The notes under the pieces: generated by a model
Seen by the model: only the letters and a program-made list of their open reading frames with translations
The model's database searches: none
What the model was told of the DNA's origin: nothing
Shown here: positions 28,976 through 37,811 of the stretch, in pieces
Numbering within the stretch: position 1 is the stretch's first letter
Layout of the letters: each line of letters opens with the position of its first letter
Translations under genes and position numbers: made by a program
From: CAYMND01 sp964465065
GTDB lineage: Bacteria; Acidobacteriota; Aminicenantia; UBA2199
DNA: 64,000 bases
Direction of reading: 5' to 3'
NCBI GenBank assembly: GCA_964465065.1
Contig: CAYXHZ010000010.1
Coordinates: 1 to 64,000, forward strand

Positions 28976-29367
28976 GATCTTCCTTCCGTCCTGGGCGGGT
29001 TCCCGGTCAGAAACTGACCGATCTCGTCCAGAAAGGTGCCGGGGTTGATCGGTTTCTCGATGTAGCCCACGCAGCCGGCCTCGATCGCTTTCTCCCGGTC
29101 GCCGACCATGGCATATGAAGTCACCGCCACGATGGGCACCTCGGTGAGATCCGGACACTTTTTCAGTTCTCTGGCGATGGTATAACCGTCCATCTCGGGT
29201 AACTGGATATCGAGCAGAATCAGTTCCGGCGGCTCTTTTTTCGCACAGGCAATCCCCTCCGGACCGCTCCGGGCCTGAACGACCTGATGGCCGGCCTTCT
29301 CCAGAATGAAAACGATCAGGTACAGGTTCTGCTCATTGTCCTCGATGATGAGAATTTTTCGTCCCAT
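28972..29367 (-). CDS. Single-domain response regulator
   Basis: 131 aa, a receiver domain only: acidic pair E9-D10, phospho-Asp D53 in 'LILLDIQLPEMDGYTIA', Thr in 'IVAVTSYAM' and Lys in 'YIEKPINP'. It resembles DivK-type phosphotransfer receivers. It lies directly after the membrane kinase (stop at 29368) and overlaps the hybrid kinase start, so it may shuttle phosphate between the two kinases. Confidence 0.88.
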   Translation of the reverse strand: MGRKILIIEDNEQNLYLIVFILEKAGHQVVQARSGPEGIACAKKEPPELILLDIQLPEMDGYTIARELKKCPDLTEVPIVAVTSYAMVGDREKAIEAGCVGYIEKPINPGTFLDEIGQFLTGNPPRTEGRS

Positions 29368-30882
29368 TTACATCTCCTGCGCAGGTTCGAGAGGCAGCGA
29401 AAAGGTGAAGGTGCTGCCAATCCCCCATTCGCTTTCGACCGAAATCCGTCCGCCCATCATCTCGACCAGCTTCTTGCAGATGGACAAACCCAGCCCGCTG
29501 CCTTCGTGGTTGCGGGTCAGGCCGGTGTCGATTTGCTGGAAGGTTTGAAACAGGATCCCCATGTCTTCGGATTTGATACCGATGCCGTTGTCCGCCACCC
29601 GGATCACGAGTTCGCCTTCCCGGACCAGCCCCTGGACGCGAATGGTTCCCCTTTCCGAAAACTTGACCGCATTGTTGAGCAGGTTGATGAGAATCTGCTC
29701 GAAACGGCGGCGGTCCGCGCTCAGGGCGTTTACTTCCGGGGACAGCTCACAGGCCATAGCCAGACCCTTTTTCTCGGCCAGCGGCGTCACCAACCGGATC
29801 GCCTTGTCCAGAGATTCGCAGACCTGGAAGGGTTTGTATTCGATTTTGAGCTGACCGGATTCGATTTTGGACAGATCCAGAATGTCGTTGATCAGATCCA
29901 AAAGATGACGCGCACTGCCCTGAACCATGCCCAGTTGCTTGGTTTGTTCCGGATTCAGCGGACCGGGTAAACCCTGCAGCATGATGCCGGTGAAACCGAT
30001 GATGGAATTGAGCGGCGTACGCAATTCATGCGACATGGAGGCCAGAAAAGCGGATTTCAGGCGGTCGGCCGACTCGGCCTGTTCTTTGGCTACCAGCAAC
30101 TCCTGGGTGCGGTCTTTCACCCGCTGTTCCAGGCTCTTGTTATTCTCCAACAGTTCGTTACGCTGGGTTTCGATCGTCTGCAGCATGGTGTTGAACGACT
30201 GCACCAGCACCCCGGTTTCATCCTCGCTCTCCGCCACCGCCCGTACCGAATAATCTTTATGCTCGGCGATCGTCCGGGCGATTTTGGCCAGCCTGGCGAT
30301 GGGATCGGAAATGATCCGATGCAGGCGGAACGACAGGAGAAAGGAGACCGCAAGCGCAAGCAGAATGATCAGCACCGTTACGGAAAGGTAGGTCTTCCAG
30401 GCGCGATCCAGTTTCGCGAGACTGGCCTGCAAAAATACGGTTCCGATCCGTTTTTCTTCGAATACGATCGGCTCGAACACCACCAGTCTCCGGGATTCGA
30501 AACGGTGCAGACTCCCCGTTTCAGGAGTCGGGAAATCGTCGTTTCCGAACCCGGGAACCTTGTAGGCGGCAAAGACCGAACCGTCTTCCGCATATATGCA
30601 GGCGCTGGTGACATCGGGCGCAACCCGCAGAGAAGCGAGGTTTTCCCTGGCCAGATTGGCATCATTGAAAAGCAGGGCGGCGTTGCTCCGTTCCGCGATC
30701 AGCATGGCCGAAACGGACAAGCCATTGACCATGTCTTCCTTGATCTGGAAGCGCTGGAATACGCTGAAGGCCGCACCCGCCACCAACAGGCCGGATACCG
30801 TCGCGATCATCGTAATCAGAACCAGTTTTCTGGCAAACGACAGGGTACGGATACGGCTGCGGAATCTGTTCTTCGTTTTCAT
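29368..30882 (-). CDS. Membrane histidine kinase with CHASE8-type periplasmic sensor and HAMP
   Basis: 504 aa. Two membrane helices (about residues 20-42 and 162-182) bracket a periplasmic domain with the CHASE8-like run 'MLIAERSNAALLFNDANLARENLASL' and 'ACIYAEDGSVFAAY'. Then HAMP ('DPIARLAKIARTIAEHKDYSVRA'), coiled coil, HisKA ('LASMSHELRTPLNSIIGF') and HATPase_c ('NLLNNAVKFSERG', 'VADNGIGI', 'GSGLGLSI'). No receiver. The start overlaps the YfiR-like gene stop. In Pseudomonas, YfiR is a periplasmic repressor of the diguanylate cyclase YfiN, whose periplasmic domain is of this type. By analogy the YfiR-like neighbour is inferred to gate this kinase. Confidence 0.88.
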   Translation of the reverse strand: MKTKNRFRSRIRTLSFARKLVLITMIATVSGLLVAGAAFSVFQRFQIKEDMVNGLSVSAMLIAERSNAALLFNDANLARENLASLRVAPDVTSACIYAEDGSVFAAYKVPGFGNDDFPTPETGSLHRFESRRLVVFEPIVFEEKRIGTVFLQASLAKLDRAWKTYLSVTVLIILLALAVSFLLSFRLHRIISDPIARLAKIARTIAEHKDYSVRAVAESEDETGVLVQSFNTMLQTIETQRNELLENNKSLEQRVKDRTQELLVAKEQAESADRLKSAFLASMSHELRTPLNSIIGFTGIMLQGLPGPLNPEQTKQLGMVQGSARHLLDLINDILDLSKIESGQLKIEYKPFQVCESLDKAIRLVTPLAEKKGLAMACELSPEVNALSADRRRFEQILINLLNNAVKFSERGTIRVQGLVREGELVIRVADNGIGIKSEDMGILFQTFQQIDTGLTRNHEGSGLGLSICKKLVEMMGGRISVESEWGIGSTFTFSLPLEPAQEM

Positions 30883-31469
30883 CGTATTATCCTGGCAATC
30901 TCCAGAAGCTTGGCGCTGACATTCAGGCCGATGCGATTCACGGCGTCCAGATTGATCTCGATGATCACGCGCTCATTCTCGACAGCGAAACCGATCATGC
31001 CGCCCTGAGCGGCAAACTGCGGTATGTCGCTGATCGTCAAGATCGGAACGGCGGCGGTCTGTTCCTGAATCAGGGGCCAATCCTTGCCTGCCGAAGCGCC
31101 GATGTAGAGGACATGGCAGGTGGCAGAACCCGCCTGCTGCACTGTGCTGACAGTCACCGGCCGCTCCTTGATTTTCCGGCTGGAAAGTTCGCCCAGCAGT
31201 TTCTGGGTCGGATCCGAGCCGATCGCACAGATTCTGATCGGCTCCATCGGCCCGTCGGGCCATTCGATCAGCCTGAGAATGTTGTACACATAGGCGACTT
31301 TGATCTTTGCGGCCAGCTGATTTTCATCGCGTTCCACCGCCTCTCTCCGGTCCTGCCCCCACAGCGCCGTCACATGCAGGCAGAGAACGAACAGCAGCAG
31401 AAGCCAGCGAACGGAGGCGAGCCGGAAAAGGCCATGACGGTCCTGAGCCAGGCGGTATCGTTTCTCCAC
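30879..31469 (-). CDS. YfiR-family periplasmic protein (DUF4154)
   Basis: 196 aa. A signal sequence within residues 20-38 ('VRWLLLLFVLCLHVTALWGQ') is followed by the DUF4154 core: 'AAKIKVAYVYNILRLIEWPDG', 'IRICAIGSDPTQKLLGEL', 'CHVLYIGASAGKDW', 'ILTISDIPQFAAQGGMIGFAVENERVIIEIN'. Members such as YfiR act in the periplasm as redox-responsive inhibitors of membrane signalling proteins. Only one Cys pair candidate is visible (in 'IRICAIG' and 'ATCHVLY'). It lies 9 bp after the TonB receptor and overlaps the CHASE8-type kinase by 4 bp, so receptor, repressor and kinase are co-expressed. Confidence 0.85.
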   Translation of the reverse strand: MEKRYRLAQDRHGLFRLASVRWLLLLFVLCLHVTALWGQDRREAVERDENQLAAKIKVAYVYNILRLIEWPDGPMEPIRICAIGSDPTQKLLGELSSRKIKERPVTVSTVQQAGSATCHVLYIGASAGKDWPLIQEQTAAVPILTISDIPQFAAQGGMIGFAVENERVIIEINLDAVNRIGLNVSAKLLEIARIIR

Positions 31470-31478
31470 CCACGCCTC

Positions 31479-33470
31479 CTAAAACCGATAGGTAAAAGTC
31501 ATCATGACCATGCGCTGCGGCTGACGGTACCGATCCGGCGGCCGGTTGGAAGGGTGAAAGTAGACTTCATCGAGCAGGTTGCGGACCACAATCTGCAGAT
31601 CAAAGCCTTTCAAGTCCAGGCATGACAGGGATGCGTTCCATATAAACGCCGCTTCGATCCGGTCGCTGCCGGTGGCGGCAATCGGCTGCGGATTCCGTCT
31701 GGCACCGATCAGGTTGCACCAGACACTGGCCCGCACCCGGTCGCTGAACCGGCAAGTCAGCCCCAGGTTGGCGCCATGGGCGGCAATCTCGGCGATCGAT
31801 CGACCCGTTTCGTCGACGGCGCGGGTATAGGTGTAGTTGACAAACGAACGAAAAGCCCCGATCCAGATCTCGGATCCCAGTTCCAGGCCGAAGGTGTCGA
31901 CCTGGCCGATGTTCGTCCAGTACCAGTTTTCCGAACCGTCGTCAGCGACAACACTCTTCCTGGATATCATGTCGTCGAGGCGATTCCAGTAAATTGCGGT
32001 TTCCAGGCGGATCAGCTCCCGGTAGCGGTATCCCAAAGACAGTTCCAGGGACTGCATCCGTTCCGGATCCAGCCCGGCGTTGCCCAGCCCATCGGTGAAG
32101 TCCCAGGGCTTCGGCGCTCGGAAGGCCCTTCCATACAAGAGCTTCACCGACAGATCCTTCCAGGTGAACAGCGCACCGCCCCGCGGGGTCAGTACCACAT
32201 CGTAGACACTGCTGCAATCCATACGCAAACCGGTGGTGATCTGCAGCATCGGCAACGGCTTGTACACCCCCTGGACATAGGCGCTGAACAGTGTGGCCGA
32301 GGTCATTTCCGGCCAGGAGGGCTGATCCGGCTTCTCCTGCGGTGAAGCACTCTGGCTGATGGAATAATTTTCCGCCAGCCAGTCCTTTTCCAAAACCAGT
32401 CCGGCGACAAGATTCAGATCACGAAAAAAGCGGCCGTCCATCGTGATCTCGGCGCCGATCCGATAGTTGGGACGGAAAAAACCGAACTGACCGTCATCGT
32501 TGATTTCCCGGACGGAATCGTCCAGAACCGTGGTCTCGCGGGCATAGATTTTCGACTGCAACGACACTGAGCCGCTCAGGGCTTTCTCGTGCTGCAGGTA
32601 CAAGTTCAGGAATCTGAGATTCCAGCGTGTGCCGTTGTCCCGATAGCTCGTGCCCAGGGCAGGATAATACGTCGCCGCGGAGGATATGCGGTTCTGATAA
32701 TGCAACCCCAGGAGGAAATCCCGGCGCCGGGCTTTGATGTCCAGGCTGAGGTCGTGTTCGTACAGCTCCAGATCGGACGTCCACAGGCCATCGTTGTCGT
32801 CCCCCGAAAGGTCGGCCTGTTTCGTCGTTTTATACATGGCCGACACCCGCAGGCCCGATTCTTTTTTCGGATCGAAAAAGGAAAAACGGAGACCGCCCAG
32901 CCCGGTATCGAAACCTCCATAGCCGGCGCTGACCGACAGGCCTTACGGCCCATCGTCCGGATCCCTGGTTACGATGTTGATGACGCCGGAGACCGCATTC
33001 GTCCCGTACAGCGCCGAAGCCGGGCCGTAGATCACCTCGATGCGTTTCACATTTTCCAGGTTGTACTGACCGCCGCCATAAAAGCCGCCGGAGTTCAATT
33101 CGTTCATTTCGAGGCCGTCGATCAGCACCAGGGCCAGATTGTTCTGATTGGGTATACCCCGGATGAACACGTAGCTGTTCAGGCTCTGCGGGTTTCGGAA
33201 CTGAAAACCCGGCAGATCGGCCAAGGCCTGGTCCAAGGTCATGTACCCCCGCTCGCGAATCTGCTCCGCGCTGATCACCCGAACGGTGGCCGGGGCGTCG
33301 GAAATCACTTCGGCCCGCTTCGAGACGCTGGTGATTTTGAGTTCGGCCAGTTCCTTGAGCCCCATATCGAGCAGATCCGCCAGCGGCAGATCGTCGCTCT
33401 GGGCAAAGCCGGCTGCTGCACAGAGGAAAAGCAGCCCCCAACACAGATTCCTCGCCGCACAGTTCATCAT
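31479..33470 (-). pseudogene. TonB-dependent receptor interrupted by an in-frame ochre codon
   Basis: Both parts are in one frame: 33470 to the TAA at 32943-32945 (175 codons), then 32942 down to 31479. The N-terminal part has a signal peptide (residues 1-23), the segment 'LADLLDMGLKELAELKITSVSKRAEVI' and a complete plug ('APATVRVISAEQIRERGYM' to 'ALYGTNAVSGVINIVTRDPDD'). The TAA falls exactly at the plug-barrel junction. The second part is the beta-barrel and ends in the aromatic 'TFTYRF' typical of outer-membrane barrels. Without the stop the protein would be about 663 aa, full length. A single base change (for example CAA, GAA or AAA to TAA) would explain it. First gene of the sensory operon; likely the ligand receptor that feeds YfiR and the kinase. 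Confidence 0.82.
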
Positions 33471-33634
33471 TTCACCCCTTGTAGCTTAGCCTTTGCCTGC
33501 CCGTAACCCAAAAACCGCAACGCCTTACAAGGTATCGGATGACCGGTAATCAGTTCTTGATTAGTGTTGCATCAAATCATTTTTTTTTCAATGTTTTCAT
33601 GCGGAATTCCAGCCGTGGTCCAGTCCCAGGGCTC

Positions 33635-34723
33635 TCAGGGGCAGACGATGAAGCCCTGAGCCCACAGGCAGCCGCCGCAGGCCGGGTGGAAATTACCGAA
33701 GCAGTCCTCGCCGTTGACGCTGGGCAGGTCGCAGCCGTTGCAGCTCAGGCAGGGGGCGAAGCCGGAAAAATCCCGCAGTCGCTGGTGAAAATCGATAAAA
33801 GCCTCGTCCTGGGAAATCATTGCCAGAGAATTTTCCTGCAGAGAGCCATGGTGGAAAGCTGGCCAGAAGCGTTCATAGTCCCTGAAATGGACCGTGTGGC
33901 TGTGCAGCAGGGGAAGACAGGGGCCCACAGAGCCGTCCCAGCGGATACTCAGGCTGTTTCTGAGTGAAAAAGGACACCCTCCTTTAGCCGGAATGAGCCG
34001 GGGCTCGGGCAGGGTGAAGGAGGCGGTGATCTCCTCCAGAAGTCCGGCATCGATGGCACCTTCATCGAATCGAGGCGGTGTACAGCCCCCTCCAGGGATA
34101 TCGATGCCGACTGATTCCTGATAGAGTCTTTCCTGGAGCAGGTCCGGGGTATAGGCCTCCACGTTACTGATGGAAAAGCGTTTGGCACCCAGTTCTTTGG
34201 CCAATTTCACCACTGAGGGCAAATCTGACAGGTTTCGCTTCATAGCCACAAACGTGATGCCTAAATCTGTGCGGTTATCTGAGAGCCGCTGCCAGCGTTG
34301 CAGATTGTCGAGAATCTTCGGTAGATGGTCGCCAAGGCGAATGTCGAGGTAACTTTCAGGATGAGCCCCGTCGATGGAGACCCACAGGCAGTCCAGACCA
34401 GCGTTTAGAAGCGACTGATCCATGCCTTCTGTTAGTAGGATGCCGTTGGTGATCAGTTCAACCTGGGCACCAATAATTTTGGCTTTTTCAATCATGTCCA
34501 CAATGTCGGGATGACTGAGAGGTTCACCTATTCCGCCGAAGAAAAGCGTCGGAACCGTTGGAAGCTGAACCAATTCAGCCAGGATGCGGCCATACATGGC
34601 CTGGTCCATCTGCCCCATGGGTTCCTCCCAAGAATTTCGCATGCAGGTTCGGCAATCCAAGTTGCAGCGGCTTGTGGGCTCTATGTAAAGCTTTTCAAGG
34701 AAAAAATTTTGAGGTGTCGGCAT
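33635..34723 (-). CDS. Radical SAM protein with C-terminal SPASM-type cysteine cluster
   Basis: 362 aa. The radical SAM cluster motif is C20-x3-C24-x2-C27 ('SRCNLDCRTC'), followed by 'FFGGIGEPLSHPDIVDMI' and 'LWVSIDGAHPESY'. The C-terminus is Cys-rich ('GGCPFSLRNSLSIRWDGSVGPCLPLL', 'CLSCNGCDLPSVNGEDCFGNFHPACGGCLW'), consistent with SPASM auxiliary Fe-S clusters. Such enzymes modify peptides or proteins. The N-terminal motif resembles maturases of tungsten-dependent aldehyde oxidoreductases, but no such oxidoreductase and no obvious precursor peptide is nearby, so the substrate is unknown. It ends 164 bp from the TonB receptor start; that gap holds only T-rich sequence. Confidence 0.8.
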   Translation of the reverse strand: MPTPQNFFLEKLYIEPTSRCNLDCRTCMRNSWEEPMGQMDQAMYGRILAELVQLPTVPTLFFGGIGEPLSHPDIVDMIEKAKIIGAQVELITNGILLTEGMDQSLLNAGLDCLWVSIDGAHPESYLDIRLGDHLPKILDNLQRWQRLSDNRTDLGITFVAMKRNLSDLPSVVKLAKELGAKRFSISNVEAYTPDLLQERLYQESVGIDIPGGGCTPPRFDEGAIDAGLLEEITASFTLPEPRLIPAKGGCPFSLRNSLSIRWDGSVGPCLPLLHSHTVHFRDYERFWPAFHHGSLQENSLAMISQDEAFIDFHQRLRDFSGFAPCLSCNGCDLPSVNGEDCFGNFHPACGGCLWAQGFIVCP

Positions 34724-34763
34724 GATGTTTATCTTTGAATATTGTAAGACTGTTCCTTGTTTT

Positions 34764-35081
34764 TTATTTTGAAGCCATATAGACTGCGGCGGCGATNNNN
34801 NNNNNNNNNNNNNNNNNNNNNNNNNNNNNNNNNNNNNNNNNNNNNNNNNNNNNNNNNNNNNNNNNNNNNNNNNNNNNNNNNNNNNNNNNNNNNNNNGAAA
34901 AAGCCTTCTTCGGCGTCAGCCCGGGCTGCTGACTGACAAAGCCGACAATCAGCGGGATGCTGGCCAGATGACAGGGACTGAGCAGGACGCTGCACGCCCC
35001 CCAGATCAGGGCCGCCAGGAGTCCCAGCGCCGGCGAGCCGTAAATGGCCGATCCGAGCCAGTTGAACAGGCCGTCGATCAT
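34764..35081 (-). CDS. CcdA-like thiol-disulfide membrane transporter, broken by an assembly gap
   Basis: The first 61 residues are visible ('MIDGLFNWLGSAIYGSPALG' then 'GACSVLLSPCHLASIPLIVGFV', with the Cys-containing first helix of CcdA/DsbD-beta). The last 10 ('IAAAVYMASK') follow the N run. CcdA proteins have about 220 residues, so about 150 are missing although only 100 N stand in the gap; its true length should be nearer 450-550 bp. The role would be carrying electrons from cytosolic thioredoxin to the periplasm, feeding the exported thioredoxin-like protein whose gene overlaps it at 35081. Confidence 0.75.
   Translation of the reverse strand: MIDGLFNWLGSAIYGSPALGLLAALIWGACSVLLSPCHLASIPLIVGFVSQQPGLTPKKAFXXXXXXXXXXXXXXXXXXXXXXXXXXXXXXXXXXIAAAVYMASK
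34797..34896. other. Assembly gap of 100 N
   Basis: Placeholder-length gap inside the CcdA-like gene. Unlike the gap at 10115, no repeated sequence flanks it, so real sequence is missing. Confidence 0.95.
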
Positions 35082-35461
35082 TATTTCACGCCTTTCTGTT
35101 TGAGGATTTTGACCAGTTCCTCTTTGGGAAAGAAGCCTTCATGACGGAAATACTCTTTGCCCTCTTTATCCAGAAAAACCTGAGTCGGAATCAGTCTGAT
35201 CTTGTACTTTTCCGCATAGGGTTTGCCTTCATCGGTCCAGACATCGTGAAACACAACTTTCACTTGGCCAGCATATTCCTTCTCGATTTCGTCCATGACC
35301 GGTTTCATCTTCTTGCAGGGAATACAATTCACAGAACCCAGTTCCACGAAAGTAACCAGAATGTTTTCGTCCGGTTTTGGGTTCGATTCCTTGGGATCAT
35401 CGCCAAGCAAAACCGTTGAGGCCAGTAAAACACCCAACACGACAACCAGTATCTTTTTCAT
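35081..35461 (-). CDS. Exported thioredoxin-fold protein
   Basis: 126 aa. Signal or anchor sequence (residues 1-20, 'KKILVVVLGVLLASTVLLG'), then a thioredoxin fold with the active site C46-I-P-C49 in 'ELGSVNCIPCKKMKPVMDEIEKEY' and the cis-Pro loop 'IRLIPTQVFLDKEGKE'. It should be a periplasmic reductase kept reduced by the adjacent CcdA-like protein. It belongs to a minus-strand operon running from 37811 to 34764 that combines an ArsR regulator, a permease and redox proteins. Confidence 0.88.
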   Translation of the reverse strand: MKKILVVVLGVLLASTVLLGDDPKESNPKPDENILVTFVELGSVNCIPCKKMKPVMDEIEKEYAGQVKVVFHDVWTDEGKPYAEKYKIRLIPTQVFLDKEGKEYFRHEGFFPKEELVKILKQKGVK

Positions 35462-35473
35462 GATCTTACTCCC

Positions 35474-35704
35474 TTATTTCAGATAACCCTTGATCGTTTC
35501 CAAATCGGGAATTCGCCCGGCAACCTTGACCGTTCCGTCCACCGCCAGGGCCGGAGTAACCATGACGCCGAACGACATGATCTTGTCGAGTTCCTTGACT
35601 TTTTCCACCTTGGCCTCGATGCCCAGTTCAGCTACCGCTTTTTTGGCCAACTCTTCCAGTTTCAGACATTTCGGGCAGCCTGTGCCCAGAACTTGTATCA
35701 ACAC
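35474..35704 (-). CDS. Small thioredoxin/glutaredoxin-like protein (redox-active disulfide protein 2 type)
   Basis: 76 aa, the usual size of the MTH895/TM0996 family. Active site C10-P-K-C13 in 'LGTGCPKCLKLEELAKKAV'; cis-Pro segment 'GVMVTPALAVDGTVKVAG'. No signal peptide, so cytosolic. Members are often found beside DUF318 permeases, as here. A reasonable candidate electron donor for the ArsC domain encoded at 38640-39479. Confidence 0.88.
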   Translation of the reverse strand: MLIQVLGTGCPKCLKLEELAKKAVAELGIEAKVEKVKELDKIMSFGVMVTPALAVDGTVKVAGRIPDLETIKGYLK

Positions 35705-35719
35705 CTTTACCTCCTCGGG

Positions 35720-36103
35720 TTATGACAGTTTTGATCTCATGGTGTCGACAACGATATTCACTCGTTCGTCATTTGCCGGAGATTTGCCTTTTATGAAACC
35801 AAGATCTGTAACCCGTATATGCTCGATGTTCTCTGTTACTCCCTTTTCAGCAAGAGTCTTCAGGGCACAATCTACAGGACAACCATCGATGACCAGCAGC
35901 CGATCCGCTCCTTTTGCAGAGGCGACGAAACCGCTGATATTGGCACCGACACCCGCCAGGCACGACATGCCAGCGCAACCGGTTTTGGCAAAAGAACGGG
36001 CTGCCCTGTCGGCAATTTCACCGGTATCGGCGGCTCCGGAACAGGGAAATATCAGTGTGACGCTTTGACCGCATGAACAACCACAACCAGATTTTGCACT
36101 CAT
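35720..36103 (-). CDS. DGC-domain putative zinc-binding protein
   Basis: 127 aa. Cys-rich start ('SAKSGCGCSCG'), then 'LIFPCSGAADTGEIADRAAR', 'KTGCAGMSCLAGVGA' and the family motif 'VIDGCPVDCALKTL' (D-G-C). DGC-domain (PF08859-type) proteins are presumed metal-binding and often accompany permease/thioredoxin cassettes. Function is not established; a metal(loid) chaperone role for the neighbouring permease is inference. It lies 12 bp after the permease stop. Confidence 0.8.
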   Translation of the reverse strand: MSAKSGCGCSCGQSVTLIFPCSGAADTGEIADRAARSFAKTGCAGMSCLAGVGANISGFVASAKGADRLLVIDGCPVDCALKTLAEKGVTENIEHIRVTDLGFIKGKSPANDERVNIVVDTMRSKLS

Positions 36104-36114
36104 TTTTTATCTCC

Positions 36115-37410
36115 TTAAAACATTCCGTAAATATAACCGGCGAGGGTGGACAACAAGACCACCAAAGCAATGAAGACGGCTGTTTTCTTGAATCCCATTA
36201 TGCTGTTTAACACCAACATACTTGGCAACGACAATGCGGGCCCGGCCAGCAACAGGGCCAGTGCTGGCCCTTGCCCCATACCAGAACCGATGAGCCCTTG
36301 GAGAATGGGTACTTCGGTCAGGGTGGCGAAATACATGAACGCACCAGCGAGGGCGGCAAAAAAGTTGGCAGCAAGAGAGTTACCACCTACAGCCCAAGCG
36401 ATCCATTCTGAAGGGATCAGCCCTTCGTGACCGGGTCTTCCCAAAAGTACACCCGCCACGAGCACCCCGCCGATCAGCAAAGGGAATATCTGTTTGGCGA
36501 AATCCCAGCTGGTGGAGAACCATTCTCCTGAATCGCCTTTATCGAAGCTGAGGAAAAGGGATATCAGAATGACGCCAACGCCAAATATGAGCAAATGCTG
36601 TTCCGGGAAAAGGACTGCCAGTACAGCTACGGGCAGTGCTGCAGTGACCACTTTCCAAAGAGCAAGCTTGAACCACTGAACCAGCATAATGTATAGACCC
36701 GCAGCTGCAGCGAGAGTCAGCGGCCATTTAATGGAATGAACGGCAGCAAAAAAACCGTCTGTTCCTTCCGGTTTTCCCCAGTTGGCAAAGACCAGGATGG
36801 CCACCATGGAAGCAAAAAATAAAGCGGTCTGCCATAATGGCCGTCCATCATCTGTTTCACTGACAGCCATGGCCACATCCGCTTTCTCCTGCTCCTCCTT
36901 TCGGAAAATGAAGTGCATGACCAGACCGATGACGATGCTGAACAGCACAGCTCCGACGGCCCGGGCGATGCCCAGGGATGGTCCCAGAACCCGGGCGGTG
37001 AGGATGATGGCCAGTACATTGATGGCCGGTCCGGAATAGAGGAAGGCCGAGGCCGGCCCCAGACCCGCGCCCATACGCCAGATACCGGAAAAGAGAGGCA
37101 ACACGGTACAGGAGCATACGGCCAGGATGGTACCGGATACGGAAGCCACTCCGTAAGCCAGGGCCTTGTTGGCTTTCGGCCCCAGGTATTTCATGATGGA
37201 GTCCTTCTTGACGAACACGCCGATGGCACCGGCGATGAAGAAGGCCGGAATCAGACAGAGCAGGACATGTTCCCGGGCGTACCACTTGGCCAGATGCAGA
37301 GCCTCGAAGACAGCGCTATCGAAACGGGGCGTGCCCACGGGAAGATTGAATAAAACTCCGAACAAGGCCACCATCCAAAGCAGCGGTTTCCATTCTTTGG
37401 CCCAACTCAT
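36115..37410 (-). CDS. DUF318/ArsP-type permease
   Basis: 431 aa with about ten membrane helices. Conserved features are the Cys pair in 'TILAVCSCTVLPLFSGIWR' and the matching second-half motif 'TLTEVPILQGLIGSGMGQGPALALLLAGPALSLPSML'. Some members (ArsP) export trivalent organoarsenicals; others are uncharacterised. The ArsR-type gene immediately upstream overlaps it (37407-37410), which supports metal(loid)-induced expression. Substrate assignment is inference from family and context. Confidence 0.85.
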   Translation of the reverse strand: MSWAKEWKPLLWMVALFGVLFNLPVGTPRFDSAVFEALHLAKWYAREHVLLCLIPAFFIAGAIGVFVKKDSIMKYLGPKANKALAYGVASVSGTILAVCSCTVLPLFSGIWRMGAGLGPASAFLYSGPAINVLAIILTARVLGPSLGIARAVGAVLFSIVIGLVMHFIFRKEEQEKADVAMAVSETDDGRPLWQTALFFASMVAILVFANWGKPEGTDGFFAAVHSIKWPLTLAAAAGLYIMLVQWFKLALWKVVTAALPVAVLAVLFPEQHLLIFGVGVILISLFLSFDKGDSGEWFSTSWDFAKQIFPLLIGGVLVAGVLLGRPGHEGLIPSEWIAWAVGGNSLAANFFAALAGAFMYFATLTEVPILQGLIGSGMGQGPALALLLAGPALSLPSMLVLNSIMGFKKTAVFIALVVLLSTLAGYIYGMF

Positions 37411-37811
37411 ATTTCAGTCTCCTTGATAGTGGCAGTCTTGGCAGGAGATTCTACCGGTTTGGCAGCAAACGCATTCGGCTGATATTCCATCCGGCGGCAG
37501 ACCGCCCCGTCCACGCAGCTCAGCATGCTCGCGACGCAAGGCATGATCAGCCGGTAGAACACCTGCTTGCCGCGTTTGTCGTCGGCAACGATGCCCGCCG
37601 CCTTCAGGATCGACAAATGCTTGGAGATGGTCGAGAAATCCACGTCCGCGCCTTCCACAAAGGTGCATACGCAGCGTTCACCATCCATCAGCTGCTCGAC
37701 CATCCACAGTCGGGTCGGATGGGCCAGGGCCTTGAAAATGTCCGCCTTGACCCGGCGGTGTTCGTTGTTTTTCGTTTGTGTTTCACAGACCGTCGTTTTC
37801 ATATTTGGCAT
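37407..37811 (-). CDS. ArsR/SmtB-family repressor
   Basis: 134 aa from 37811, or 131 from the second ATG at 37802; neither has a strong ribosome site, and the open frame further upstream is only REP-repeat translation. The winged helix is 'IFKALAHPTRLWMVEQL' through 'FSTISKHLSILKAAGIVADD'. The Cys pair in 'GERCVCTFV' is at the place used for As(III) in ArsR ('ELCVC'). It should release its operator on binding metal(loid). It heads the permease/DGC/thioredoxin operon, and an inverted repeat overlaps its own start (37803-37822). Confidence 0.87.
   Translation of the reverse strand: MPNMKTTVCETQTKNNEHRRVKADIFKALAHPTRLWMVEQLMDGERCVCTFVEGADVDFSTISKHLSILKAAGIVADDKRGKQVFYRLIMPCVASMLSCVDGAVCRRMEYQPNAFAAKPVESPAKTATIKETEI

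Noticed and set aside
33471..33634. Riboswitch (c-di-GMP- or cobalamin-like) upstream of the TonB receptor
   Set aside because: A minus-strand segment has GGCAAAGG and GGGTTACGGG pieces, but the order and pairing do not match a GEMM or cobalamin consensus that I can reconstruct.
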